DNA from: Pseudomonadota bacterium
Lineage (GTDB): Bacteria > Pseudomonadota > Alphaproteobacteria > Ferrovibrionales > Ferrovibrionaceae
Reading direction: 5' to 3'
Assembly (NCBI GenBank): GCA_023433835.1
Contig: JAEYTW010000271.1
Location: forward strand, 1-8,822
Length of the DNA: 8,822 nucleotides
Shown: positions 1 to 6,632 of the stretch, piece by piece
Layout: each line of letters opens with the position of its first letter
Numbering within the stretch: position 1 is the stretch's first letter
Notes under the pieces: generated by a model
Seen by the model: only the letters and a program-made list of their open reading frames with translations
Database searches by the model: none
What the model was told of the DNA's origin: nothing
Position numbers and translations under genes: made by a program

Positions 1-63
1 GCCCTTTTCATGCCGGCCCGGCTGCATCCGCTCCTATCGTTCCGGGTAACGACGTGTCGGCCC

Positions 64-143
64 GAAACGACAAGGGGGCAGAACGATAAAGGGCCAGAAC
101 GATAAAGGGCCAGAACGACAAAGGGCCAGAACGACAAAGGGCC
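64..143. repeat. Five tandem copies of a 16-bp unit
   Basis: Four near-identical 16-bp units start at 80, 96, 112 and 128. The first two read AGAACGATAAAGGGCC and the last two differ by one T-to-C change (GATAAA to GACAAA). A degenerate fifth copy precedes them at 64-79, and a weaker echo may lie near 46-62. On the minus strand, the strand of the HU gene, each unit reads as a GGCCC followed by a T-rich TTTGTCGTTCT-type stretch. The last unit overlaps the left arm of the hairpin at 139-173. Pairwise substitution shared by adjacent copies suggests local duplication. Its function is unknown; it could vary in copy number between strains. Confidence 0.93.
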
Positions 144-173
144 GGCGCGCGGGATAAACCCGCCGACCGGCCC
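139..173 (-). terminator. Probable HU gene terminator hairpin
   Basis: The arms GGGCCGG (139-145) and CCGGCCC (167-173) pair perfectly. Inside, after a 3x3 internal loop, GCGGG (149-153) pairs with CCCGC (159-163) around an ATAAA loop. Read on the minus strand, the stem is followed at once by TTTGTCGTTCT, a modest T-rich tail. This fits an intrinsic terminator about 75 bp after the HU stop codon. The tail is not a clean T-run, so efficiency is uncertain. Confidence 0.55.
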
Positions 174-183
174 TGCGCCCGTT

Positions 184-220
184 ACGGTCCCCCGGGCGGC
201 CTGGACGGGCCGCCCACCGT
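184..220 (-). terminator. GC-rich hairpin just after the HU stop
   Basis: GGGCGGCC (194-201) pairs with GGCCGCCC (208-215) around a 6-base loop. The stem is extended by ACGGT (184-188) with ACCGT (216-220) across a five-C bulge. It begins 27 bp beyond the HU stop codon. No T-tract follows on the minus strand, so it may protect the 3' end of the transcript or help pausing rather than terminate on its own. Confidence 0.4.
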
Positions 221-246
221 ACCGGAATGTCGCTGTTGCTGGAAAA

Positions 247-543
247 TCAGAGCTTGCGCAGGCCGGCAGCGGCCTTGAAGCGGAGGCTCTTCGACGCCTT
301 GATCTTCAGCGCCGCGCCGGTCTTCGGGTTGACGCCGTTGCGGGCGGCGCGCTTGACGACCGAGAAGGTGCCGAAGCCGGGCAGCGAGAAGCGGCCTTCC
401 TTCTTGGTGATCTTGACGATGTGCTCCAGCACCTCGCCAACCGCATCATACGCCGCGGCGTTCGACGAACCCGTCTTCTCGGCGACGATAGCGGCAAGCT
501 GCTTGCGCGGAGTAACCGACGGAACCTGCTTCTTTGCAGCCAT
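247..543 (-). CDS. HU-family nucleoid DNA-binding protein
   Basis: A 98-residue homodimer- or heterodimer-forming protein that bends DNA in the nucleoid. Visible family features are an N-terminal helical dimerisation part (about residues 11-48), the GFGTF signature at 56-60, and the beta-arm RNGVNPKTG at 68-76. Pro73 of that arm is the residue that intercalates into DNA in HU/IHF proteins. It is slightly longer than the usual 90-95 residues because of a lysine-containing N-terminal extension (MAAKKQVPSVTPRK). The C-terminus ends in a basic stretch (residues 84-98, finishing GLRKL). The ATG is preceded by GAGGGAGG five bases upstream (556-549), which supports this start. The gene stands alone, divergent from the patatin gene. 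HU versus IHF-like naming cannot be settled, although the motif spacing is HU-like, so no symbol is given. Confidence 0.95.
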   Translation of the reverse strand: MAAKKQVPSVTPRKQLAAIVAEKTGSSNAAAYDAVGEVLEHIVKITKKEGRFSLPGFGTFSVVKRAARNGVNPKTGAALKIKASKSLRFKAAAGLRKL

Positions 544-573
544 AAAGGCCTCCCTCAGAGCAATGACGCCAGC

Positions 574-602
574 GAGATAACCACAAGCCCAGGGAAAATC
601 AA
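574..602 (-). promoter_or_regulatory. Candidate promoter of the HU gene
   Basis: On the minus strand, TTGATT (602-597) and TATCTC (579-574) are separated by 17 bp. TTGATT keeps TTGA of the -35 consensus, and TATCTC keeps the TAT of the -10. Transcription would start near 567, giving a leader of about 24 bases carrying the GAGGGAGG ribosome binding site. This is assigned by eye and not tested. Confidence 0.4.
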
Positions 603-636
603 TCGCGATCCTGTGCGCTCAACGAGCGTCTCGGGC

Positions 637-665
637 CTCGCACTCATCGAGGAACACGCTAAAAT
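637..665 (+). promoter_or_regulatory. Candidate promoter of the patatin operon
   Basis: TAAAAT at 660-665 matches five of six -10 consensus positions and stands out in GC-rich DNA. The hexamer 17 bp upstream (CTCGCA, 637-642) is a poor -35 with three matches. A start near 672 would give a leader of about 35 bases to the TTG codon at 707. The weak -35 suggests modest or activator-dependent expression. Confidence 0.4.
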
Positions 666-706
666 ACAGGCACCAAGGACAACAAGCCTCTGAAAGGCGA
701 AGGAAA

Positions 707-3166
707 TTGCGGCAAAAGGAGCTTCGCCTCGCGCTTGTCTGCTTCGGCGGCGTATCGCTTGCCGTCTACATGCACGGCATCTCGAAAGAGATCCTGAAGC
801 TCGTTCGAGCCTCGAAACTGCTGCATGAAATCACGAATCGGGCCGACCGCGCGACTGCCGTCCATCCCGATTCGGCGACGGCCGAGACCTCGACGGAGGC
901 GCTCTATTTCGACCTGTTGCGCGACATCGGGCGCGAGGTCGAGCTGCGCGTCATCGTCGACACCATCGCCGGCGCCTCGGCCGGCGGCATCAACGGCGTG
1001 CTGCTCGCCCGGGCGCTGGCCCATGACCTCAGCCTCGAACCGCTGCGCGACCTGTGGCTCGAGAAGGCCGACGTCAACGAACTGCTGGCCGCCGACAGCC
1101 GCGCCAGCCGTTTTTCCAAATGGTTCATGCGGCCGGTCCTGTGGGCGGCCGACACGCTCGGCCTGGTGCGCCTCAACACCGACAGCGAGATGCGCGACAA
1201 GATCTCGCTGTTCGTGCGCTCGCGCTGGTTTCGTCCACCGTTCGGGGGCGAGCGCATGTCGGCGATGCTGCATGACGCCTTGCGGCAGATGGGCCACGCC
1301 GATCTCGCCGGCCCTTCGCTGATCCCGCCCGACCAGCCGCTCGAACTCTACGTGCCGATCACCGACTTCTACGGCTGGCACCAGGATATCGCGCTGCACG
1401 ACCCGCCCATCGTGGGTGAACGCGACCATCGCCACCACCTGCGCTTCACCTATCTGCGCGACCATGACGGACGGGTGACGTCCGACTTCACCGACGATGC
1501 AGTCCCCGCCCTGACCTTCGCGGCGCGGGCGACCTCGTCCTTCCCCGGCGCCTTCCCCCCCGCCCAGCTGTCCGAGATCGACCGCGTGCTGGCGCGCCAG
1601 GGCGAGCGCTGGGACGGGCGCGAGCGGTTCCTGGAGAACAATTTCGAAGTCTATCGCGAGGCCGGCATGGACCCTGCGGCCACCTCGTTCATCGACGGCT
1701 CGGTCCTCAACAACAAGCCGTTCGCCAAGGCGCTGCGCTCGATCGACGGCCGGCCGGCCTTCCGCCAGGTCGACCGCCGGCTGCTCTATATCGATCCCGA
1801 TCCGATCCGCCCGCCGCCCCCGCCCTCGGGCCGGCGGCCGGGCTTCTTCTCGACCTTGAAGGCGGCGCTGTCCGACATCCCCCGGTCGGAGCCGATCGGC
1901 AACGAGTTGCTGCGCGTCAACGAGCACAACGAGAACGTCCAGCGCCAGCGCATCATCATCGATTCCGCCCGGCCCTACATCGCCCGGCTGGTCGGCGACG
2001 CCGCCCAGATCGATACCGGGGCGCCGCTGACGCCGGAGCATGTCGCGATGTGGCGCGAGACGGCCTCCACGCTTGCCGCCGCCGAGGCCGGCTACGCCTA
2101 CGACGCCTACGCCCGGCTGAAGCTGCAAAGCGCGGTGCTGGCAATCTCGAACGTCATCGGCCAGTTGGCCGGCCGCGGCCAGCGCGAGCAGGAACGGGTC
2201 TGGTTCACCCGGGTCGGCCGGGTCTGGGCCAGCGTCAAGGGCATCGTGCCGATCGAGGGCGGCAGCCTCCTGACCACCGCCGAGGATGGCACGAAACCGT
2301 GGATTGCCGCGCTGCAGGCCTATGACATCGCCTTCCGCCAACGCCGCCTGCGCTTTCTGATCCAGGGCCAGAACCAGCTCTATGAGCGCCTGGGGCGGAC
2401 CGAATATGCCGGCATGTCGATCGAGCTGGTCGACTGGATGAAGCGCCGCTTCTACGACCAGCTGGCGCATCTGCGCCGCCGCGACGCGCCCGATTTCTAC
2501 TCGACCGAGATCCGGGCCCTGACCAGAAGCCTGTTCACCGCCGAGGCGCTGCAGCGCAGCCCCGAGGAATTCGTCGCCCGGCGCGGCCGGCGCCTCGACC
2601 AGCTGCTGGGGCTGATGGCCGAGGAAATGAATCTCGAAGGCACGACGGCCGAACTGGACCGGCTGATCGCCTCGATCGACCCGAAGGACTGGGCACCCCA
2701 GGCGCGGCACGAACTCCTGCTGAACTACATCGGCTTCCCCTTCTGGGACGTCATGACCTTCTCGATCACCAAATGGCGCGACCTCGGCGAATTCGACGAG
2801 ATCAGGATCGACCGGATCAGCCCGGTCGACGCGAAGTCGCTGCGCCCCGGCGAGGCGGCGAGCCTGCTGAAGGGCGTCTCCCTGAGCCATTTCGGCGCCT
2901 TCTTCAGCCGGGCCTATCGCGAGAACGATTACCTCTGGGGCCGGCTGCACGGCGTCGAGCGGATGATCGATATCGTGATCGACGCCGCAGGACCGGGATT
3001 TACCGGCGGGCCGGAGGCGATTACCGCCTTGAAGCGCCGCGCATTCCGCACTGTACTGAAGGCCGAGGCGCCGCATCTCGGCCGTATCGCCGAGCTGATC
3101 GCCGAACTGGAAACCGAGCTTCACGCCCAGGAGGCGCGCGAGCAGCGGATCAAGGAGGGCCGGTGA
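707..3166 (+). CDS. Patatin-like hydrolase with DUF3376-type C-terminus
   Basis: An 819-residue protein whose N-terminal 350 residues are a patatin-like serine hydrolase, a fold that usually cleaves acyl esters of lipids with a Ser-Asp dyad. The glycine-rich oxyanion segment FGGVSLA is at 13-19, the nucleophile elbow GASAG at 89-93 (Ser91), and the catalytic Asp in DGS at 330-332 (Asp330). The start (ELRLALVCFGGVSLAVYMHG), the length and the long helical C-terminal half match, from memory, the patatin-related family TIGR03607/DUF3376 known in alphaproteobacteria. No signal peptide or membrane helix is seen, so it is probably cytoplasmic. It starts with TTG: no ATG or GTG lies upstream in frame near it, and starting later would remove the conserved N-terminus. 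AAAGG at 693-697 is a suitable ribosome binding site. It is the first gene of an apparent three-gene operon. The substrate is unknown. Confidence 0.9.
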   Translation: MRQKELRLALVCFGGVSLAVYMHGISKEILKLVRASKLLHEITNRADRATAVHPDSATAETSTEALYFDLLRDIGREVELRVIVDTIAGASAGGINGVLLARALAHDLSLEPLRDLWLEKADVNELLAADSRASRFSKWFMRPVLWAADTLGLVRLNTDSEMRDKISLFVRSRWFRPPFGGERMSAMLHDALRQMGHADLAGPSLIPPDQPLELYVPITDFYGWHQDIALHDPPIVGERDHRHHLRFTYLRDHDGRVTSDFTDDAVPALTFAARATSSFPGAFPPAQLSEIDRVLARQGERWDGRERFLENNFEVYREAGMDPAATSFIDGSVLNNKPFAKALRSIDGRPAFRQVDRRLLYIDPDPIRPPPPPSGRRPGFFSTLKAALSDIPRSEPIGNELLRVNEHNENVQRQRIIIDSARPYIARLVGDAAQIDTGAPLTPEHVAMWRETASTLAAAEAGYAYDAYARLKLQSAVLAISNVIGQLAGRGQREQERVWFTRVGRVWASVKGIVPIEGGSLLTTAEDGTKPWIAALQAYDIAFRQRRLRFLIQGQNQLYERLGRTEYAGMSIELVDWMKRRFYDQLAHLRRRDAPDFYSTEIRALTRSLFTAEALQRSPEEFVARRGRRLDQLLGLMAEEMNLEGTTAELDRLIASIDPKDWAPQARHELLLNYIGFPFWDVMTFSITKWRDLGEFDEIRIDRISPVDAKSLRPGEAASLLKGVSLSHFGAFFSRAYRENDYLWGRLHGVERMIDIVIDAAGPGFTGGPEAITALKRRAFRTVLKAEAPHLGRIAELIAELETELHAQEAREQRIKEGR

Positions 3167-3174
3167 TGGGGTGA
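3152..3174 (+). promoter_or_regulatory. Ribosome binding site and start-stop mini-ORF before the 402-aa gene
   Basis: AAGGAGG at 3152-3158 lies inside the end of the patatin gene. Its spacing is ideal for the ATG at 3166, which overlaps the patatin TGA. That ATG gives only ATG-GGG-TGA. The TGA (3172-3174) overlaps the GTG (3171-3173) that opens the long downstream frame. The site could therefore couple translation of the two genes through termination and re-initiation, or the ribosome binding site may simply serve the GTG at a longer, 12-base spacing. Confidence 0.5.
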
Positions 3175-4379
3175 GCGATCGGGGGCAGCTCAGCGTGGCC
3201 GAGGCGGCCAGGGCCGATCTGATGCGGGCATTGGAGCCCTGCCTGCGCGATCGGGCGACCAAGGACCGTCTGGACGCCGTCGCCCTGGCCTTCCGCCTCG
3301 TCACCGCAACCCACGCCCAGCGCGACCTGGTGCGCGACTACTGGCCCCGCAATTTCGCCATCGGCCGGCCCGAGCCGGGCAAGCTCGCCTACGACGCGTT
3401 CATGGACCGCGAAGTCATCGAGCCCTTGCGGAATCTGATCCTGCGCCTGGCCCCCACCCCCGGCCGGGCTTCGTCGGCCGATGCCCAGGGGCGCGACGAC
3501 CTGATCGAGCTGACCCAGCTCTACCTCGTCGCGGCCGACGGCTTCCGCCTGGTGCGGGGCAGCCGCATCGTGCCGCTGCTGCGCGACGAGCTGGGCCAGG
3601 AGCTGTTCGCCCGCGTCGACCGCTATCGCCAGCACATCACCGAGGCGCTGCACGAAGCCGACCATCCCGACGTGCCGGCGATGGTGCGCGACCTGATGAT
3701 GATGGAGATCATCCGCTTCGTGCTGGACACCCTGCGTCACGAAAAGCTGTCGCGCGACATCGGGTTCATGTGGCGCTCCTTCGCCCGCCGGGCCCTGGCC
3801 CGCGCGACCGAGGCGATCGAGCAATACCTGTTCAAGCGCGACATGATGAGCCGCTATGGCGCCAATTCGATCCTGGCCGAGATCGAGGACCTGGCGACCC
3901 TCGTCACCCAGATCCAGGAGGGCGACCGCGAGGCCGCGGCGCGCGAGAGCGGCAACGCCTTCCTGCGCGCCCTCGGCGCCGAGGTGGTGGACCGCTTCAT
4001 GGCCGGGCTGATCACCATGATCCGCATGGCGCTGGAGGAAGGCCTGCCCGGCCATCACGATCCGCTGCTGGACGGCCAGCGCACCGCCGACCGGGTCGGC
4101 CGGGTCGTGCGCCTGCTGACCTTCGCCCAGCGCGTCACCGGGCGCGAGCCCGCCGATCTCGCCCGCGAACATGCGACCCGCCTCCGCGACATCCTGCAGG
4201 ACCTGGCCGACCATGCGCTGGCCCGGGCCGCGACGCCGGGGCCGGCGGCGCTGCTGGCGGTCAAGGACCTGATCGCGCTGCACGACCTCGCCCGCCTGTT
4301 CCACTGGAAGGACCAAGCCGCGACCCTGGCCGCCCGCCTCGTCCGCCTCGCCCCGATCACGCAGGAGAAATCGGCATGA
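3171..4379 (+). CDS. Unrecognised helical protein (402 aa)
   Basis: I do not recognise this 402-residue protein. It reads as soluble and almost entirely alpha-helical, rich in Arg, Ala, Leu, Asp and Glu, with no signal peptide or membrane segment. Notable stretches are an aromatic patch RDYWPRNFAIG (55-65), a Met-rich helix DLMMMEIIRF (174-183), a basic-aromatic helix around GFMWRSFARRALARA (198-212), and a Pro/Gly linker near 293-303 followed by a C-terminal helical part. I see no catalytic motif. The GTG start is 4 bp after the patatin stop, and the gene overlaps dgdA by four bases (ATGA), so the three are probably cotranscribed and translationally coupled. GTG at 3195 and ATG at 3222 are alternative starts. 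That it assists the patatin or the decarboxylase is inference from position only. Confidence 0.85.
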   Translation: MSDRGQLSVAEAARADLMRALEPCLRDRATKDRLDAVALAFRLVTATHAQRDLVRDYWPRNFAIGRPEPGKLAYDAFMDREVIEPLRNLILRLAPTPGRASSADAQGRDDLIELTQLYLVAADGFRLVRGSRIVPLLRDELGQELFARVDRYRQHITEALHEADHPDVPAMVRDLMMMEIIRFVLDTLRHEKLSRDIGFMWRSFARRALARATEAIEQYLFKRDMMSRYGANSILAEIEDLATLVTQIQEGDREAAARESGNAFLRALGAEVVDRFMAGLITMIRMALEEGLPGHHDPLLDGQRTADRVGRVVRLLTFAQRVTGREPADLAREHATRLRDILQDLADHALARAATPGPAALLAVKDLIALHDLARLFHWKDQAATLAARLVRLAPITQEKSA

Positions 4380-5647
4380 CCGACACCGCCTTCTGGGCCC
4401 GGGCCCACCGCCATCTGCTGCGCTACGGCGGCGACTTCGTGCCCTACGTGCCGGTGCGGGCCGAAGGCTCGTTCCTCTACGATGCGGCGGGCCGCCGGGT
4501 GCTCGACTTCACCTCCGGGCAGATGAGCGCGATCCTCGGCCATTCCCATCCGGAAATCGTGGCGACCGTGCGCGATGCGATCGGCCATCTCGACCATCTC
4601 TTCTCCTCGATGCTGTCCGAACCGGTGGTCGATCTGGCCGAGGCGCTGGCCAGGCTGGTGCCCGAACTGCCGCGGGTCATGCTGCTGTCGACCGGGGGCG
4701 AGGCCAACGAGGCGGCGATCCGGCTGGCCAAGCTCGTCACCGGCAAATGGGAAATCGTCGGCTTCGCTCAGTCCTGGCACGGCATGACCGGCGGGGCGGC
4801 GGCCGCGACCTACAAGGCCGGCCGGCGCGGCATCGGCCCGCTCAGCCCCGGGTCGTTCGCCATTCCGGCGCCCAATGCCTACCGGCCGCGCTTTGCGGGT
4901 GTCACGTGGCAGCAGGAACTCGACGACGCCTTCGACCTCCTGGATCGCCAATCGACCGGCAACCTCGCGGCCTTCATCGCCGAACCGATCCTGTCCTCGG
5001 GCGGCATCCTCGATTTGCCGCCGGGTTACCTGGCAGCGCTGCAGGCTCATTGCCGGGCGCGCGGCATGCTGTTGATCCTCGACGAGGCCCAGACCGGGGT
5101 CGGCCGCACCGGCACGATGTTCGCCTTCGAGCGCGACGGGGTGGTGCCCGACATCCTGACCCTGTCCAAGACGCTCGGCGCCGGCCTGCCGCTCTCCTCG
5201 ATCCAGACCTCGGACGCCCTGGCCGACGCCGCCGAGGCGCGCGACTTCCTGTTCTACACGACCCACGTCAACGACCCGCTGCCGGCGGCGGTCGGGCTCA
5301 AGGTGCTCGAGATCGTCGCCCGCGACGGGCTGGTCGCCCGCGCCCGGGCCGCCGGGGCCCGGCTGGAAGCCGGGCTGCGCGCGATCAAGGAACGCCATCC
5401 GGCGGTCGGCGACGTGCGCGGCCGCGGCCTGCTGCTCGGCCTCGAATTCACCGACGTCGGCAACCGCACGGCGGCCCAGGTCTCGGACGCGGTGACCGAC
5501 CTCGCCCTGGAGCTTGGTTTATCGGCCAATATCGTGCGCGGCGGGGCCGCCGGCGGCACGATGCGCATCGCCCCGCCGCTGACCGTCACCGATGCCGAGC
5601 TGGATCTGGGGCTGGAACTGCTTGATGCCGCAATATCAAGGGCCTGA
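4376..5647 (+). CDS. dgdA: 2,2-dialkylglycine decarboxylase (PLP-dependent)
   Basis: A 423-residue class III aminotransferase-fold enzyme. Dialkylglycine decarboxylase removes CO2 from 2,2-dialkylglycines such as 2-aminoisobutyrate or isovaline, forming a ketone, and then passes the amino group to pyruvate to make L-alanine. The sequence closely tracks the Burkholderia cepacia enzyme as I remember it, in length and in long shared segments. The PLP lysine is Lys265 (LTLSKTLGAG), with Asp236 and Gln239 in LDEAQTGVGRTG. The residues that set decarboxylation and substrate choice in the Burkholderia protein (Gln52, Trp138, Met141, Ser215, Arg406) correspond to Gln49, Trp134, Met137, Ser208 and Arg397, all kept. 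The ATG overlaps the upstream stop as ATGA with AGGAGA upstream; the open frame extends further 5' but only as a shadow of the previous gene. The LysR-type regulator dgdR, adjacent in Burkholderia, is absent here. Confidence 0.93.
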   Translation: MTDTAFWARAHRHLLRYGGDFVPYVPVRAEGSFLYDAAGRRVLDFTSGQMSAILGHSHPEIVATVRDAIGHLDHLFSSMLSEPVVDLAEALARLVPELPRVMLLSTGGEANEAAIRLAKLVTGKWEIVGFAQSWHGMTGGAAAATYKAGRRGIGPLSPGSFAIPAPNAYRPRFAGVTWQQELDDAFDLLDRQSTGNLAAFIAEPILSSGGILDLPPGYLAALQAHCRARGMLLILDEAQTGVGRTGTMFAFERDGVVPDILTLSKTLGAGLPLSSIQTSDALADAAEARDFLFYTTHVNDPLPAAVGLKVLEIVARDGLVARARAAGARLEAGLRAIKERHPAVGDVRGRGLLLGLEFTDVGNRTAAQVSDAVTDLALELGLSANIVRGGAAGGTMRIAPPLTVTDAELDLGLELLDAAISRA

Positions 5648-5656
5648 CCGGCGATC

Positions 5657-5672
5657 TTAATCCCCATTTACC
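5657..5672 (+). promoter_or_regulatory. Near-consensus CtrA-type box
   Basis: TTAA (5657-5660), seven bases, then TTACC (5668-5672) differs at one position from the alphaproteobacterial CtrA binding pattern TTAA-N7-TTAAC. It lies ten bases after the dgdA stop and about 95 bp before the next gene, in the most AT-rich part of this gap. The -10 candidate TAAACT (5678-5683) sits too close for a standard arrangement, so a matching promoter is not clear. A chance match is possible. Confidence 0.3.
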
Positions 5673-5712
5673 CTTCCTAAACTCTGATCGGGCAAAAAGG
5701 TACCGACGACAA

Positions 5713-5735
5713 GGGACTCGCGGCGGCCGAGTTCC
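5713..5735 (+). other. Hairpin in the leader of the 275-aa gene
   Basis: GGGACTCG (5713-5720) pairs with CGAGTTCC (5728-5735), eight pairs including one G-T wobble, around the loop CGGCGGC. No T-run follows, so it does not look like a terminator for dgdA. It ends about 33 bases before the next ATG and would lie in that gene's leader if transcription begins upstream. Confidence 0.4.
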
Positions 5736-5767
5736 GGGGACTGGGGTAGAAGGGGGCAGGGTTTCGA

Positions 5768-6595
5768 ATGGTTCAGGTCAGGATCGGCATAGACCGGGAA
5801 TGGACCGAGACGGTTCGCGACCACCTTTACCAGACCCAGGGCGGCCAGATCGCCCGCGACGGCGCGGTCACCGGCCCGGGCAAGCGCCTGGCCCAGTCGC
5901 TGCGCGAGAAGTATCGCGAAGGCGAATCGCTGTGCATTCCCGGCGACAACGACTGGCTGATCGGGCCTGAACTGTTCCTGAACCACGACGTCGATATCGG
6001 CGTCTTCGAGGATCCGATGGTGCTGGCCGTGGTCGCCGCCCGCGATCCGGCCAACGTGATGTCGCTGGCCGCCACCGCGCGGCTGACCCCGCGGGCGCGC
6101 CGCTCGAGCCTGGTGCCCTCGATCCTGACCGAAGTGTCGAAGAGCGCGCTGCACAACGACGTGCGCCTGTGCATCGACTACGCCGCCCGCCATTCCTTCG
6201 CCCCCGGCGCGCAGGCCGAGCTCGAGGCGACGATCAAGTCGAAGATTTCCGACATCCGCACCGAATGCTTCGTCGAGCTGCGCAACATCCTGCGCGACCT
6301 GCTCGACCGCGATCTCGCCCCGGCCGAATTCATCGAACGCTTCTTCACCCTGTCCGAGCGCAGCCGGATCAAGATCGACGTCTACAAGTCGATGGTGATG
6401 ACGCTGATCTCGTCGATGAAGATCCGCCCGATGGTCAAGGTGCTGCTGGTCAACAACATCGGCCGCATGCCGCGCCGGGTACAGATGGACGTGATCTCGG
6501 CGGTCACGGCCATGCCCAACGATATCGAGACGGCCTACGTCAAGACGGAACTGGCCTTCGTCATCGAGGACAACCGCCGGACGACCAAGCATTGA
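5768..6595 (+). CDS. Unrecognised helical protein (275 aa)
   Basis: I do not recognise this 275-residue protein. The first 80 residues form a mixed segment with VRIGIDREW at the start and a polar stretch CIPGDNDWLIGPELFLNHDVDIG (56-78, hydrophobic and acidic positions alternating). From about 83 on it is alpha-helical, and runs such as DPMVLAVVAARDPANVMSLA (82-101) and IRPMVKVLLVNNIGRMPRRV (219-238) suggest stacked helical pairs of the HEAT/ARM kind, though no clear repeat can be shown by eye. There is no signal peptide or membrane helix, so a cytoplasmic protein-binding role is possible but unproven. The ATG follows AGGG at 5758-5761 (six bases) and GAAGGGGG at 5749-5756. It is 37 bp upstream of the pentapeptide-repeat gene and probably cotranscribed with it. 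Confidence 0.85.
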   Translation: MVQVRIGIDREWTETVRDHLYQTQGGQIARDGAVTGPGKRLAQSLREKYREGESLCIPGDNDWLIGPELFLNHDVDIGVFEDPMVLAVVAARDPANVMSLAATARLTPRARRSSLVPSILTEVSKSALHNDVRLCIDYAARHSFAPGAQAELEATIKSKISDIRTECFVELRNILRDLLDRDLAPAEFIERFFTLSERSRIKIDVYKSMVMTLISSMKIRPMVKVLLVNNIGRMPRRVQMDVISAVTAMPNDIETAYVKTELAFVIEDNRRTTKH

Positions 6596-6598
6596 GTA

Positions 6599-6616
6599 CC
6601 GGCTCGGCCGAGCCGG
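6599..6616 (+). promoter_or_regulatory. 18-bp perfect palindrome abutting a ribosome binding site
   Basis: CCGGCTCGGCCGAGCCGG is its own reverse complement. It begins three bases after the upstream stop codon and ends directly against AAGGAG (6617-6622), the ribosome binding site of the pentapeptide-repeat gene. In RNA it can form a seven-pair stem with a GGCC loop, in DNA a dimeric operator site. No T-run follows, so termination is unlikely. It could tune translation of the downstream gene or trim the transcript. Confidence 0.6.
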
Positions 6617-6632
6617 AAGGAGTGCTGACACC

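Noticed and set aside
1..27. Possible start of a minus-strand gene (ATG at 27-25, AGGAG at 35-31) running off the left edge
   Set aside because: Only nine codons are visible and the spacing is short, so it cannot be told from chance.
64..143. CRISPR array
   Set aside because: The 16-bp units are directly adjacent with no unique spacers and no cas genes.
707..3166. Patatin as a CBASS-type antiphage effector (CapV-like)
   Set aside because: No nucleotidyltransferase or other signalling gene is nearby, and the length and C-terminal half fit the DUF3376 family instead.
659..3304. 881-codon open frame on the minus strand opposite the patatin gene
   Set aside because: Its translation is low-complexity, full of Arg, Gly, Ala, Asp and Gln runs without a recognisable domain, as expected for the antisense frame of a GC-rich gene. 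The plus strand carries clear patatin motifs.
3770..4375. Upstream extension of the dgdA frame
   Set aside because: The extra 202 codons are Arg/Pro/Gly-rich shadow of the 402-aa gene. The family N-terminus begins at 4376 with a ribosome binding site and ATGA overlap.
4055..5398. 447-codon minus-strand open frame opposite dgdA
   Set aside because: The plus strand encodes an obvious PLP enzyme with all its catalytic residues; the antisense frame shows only biased composition.
5706..5715. ACGACAAGGG shared with the repeat array at 67-76
   Set aside because: A ten-base match in one other place is too short to call another repeat copy.
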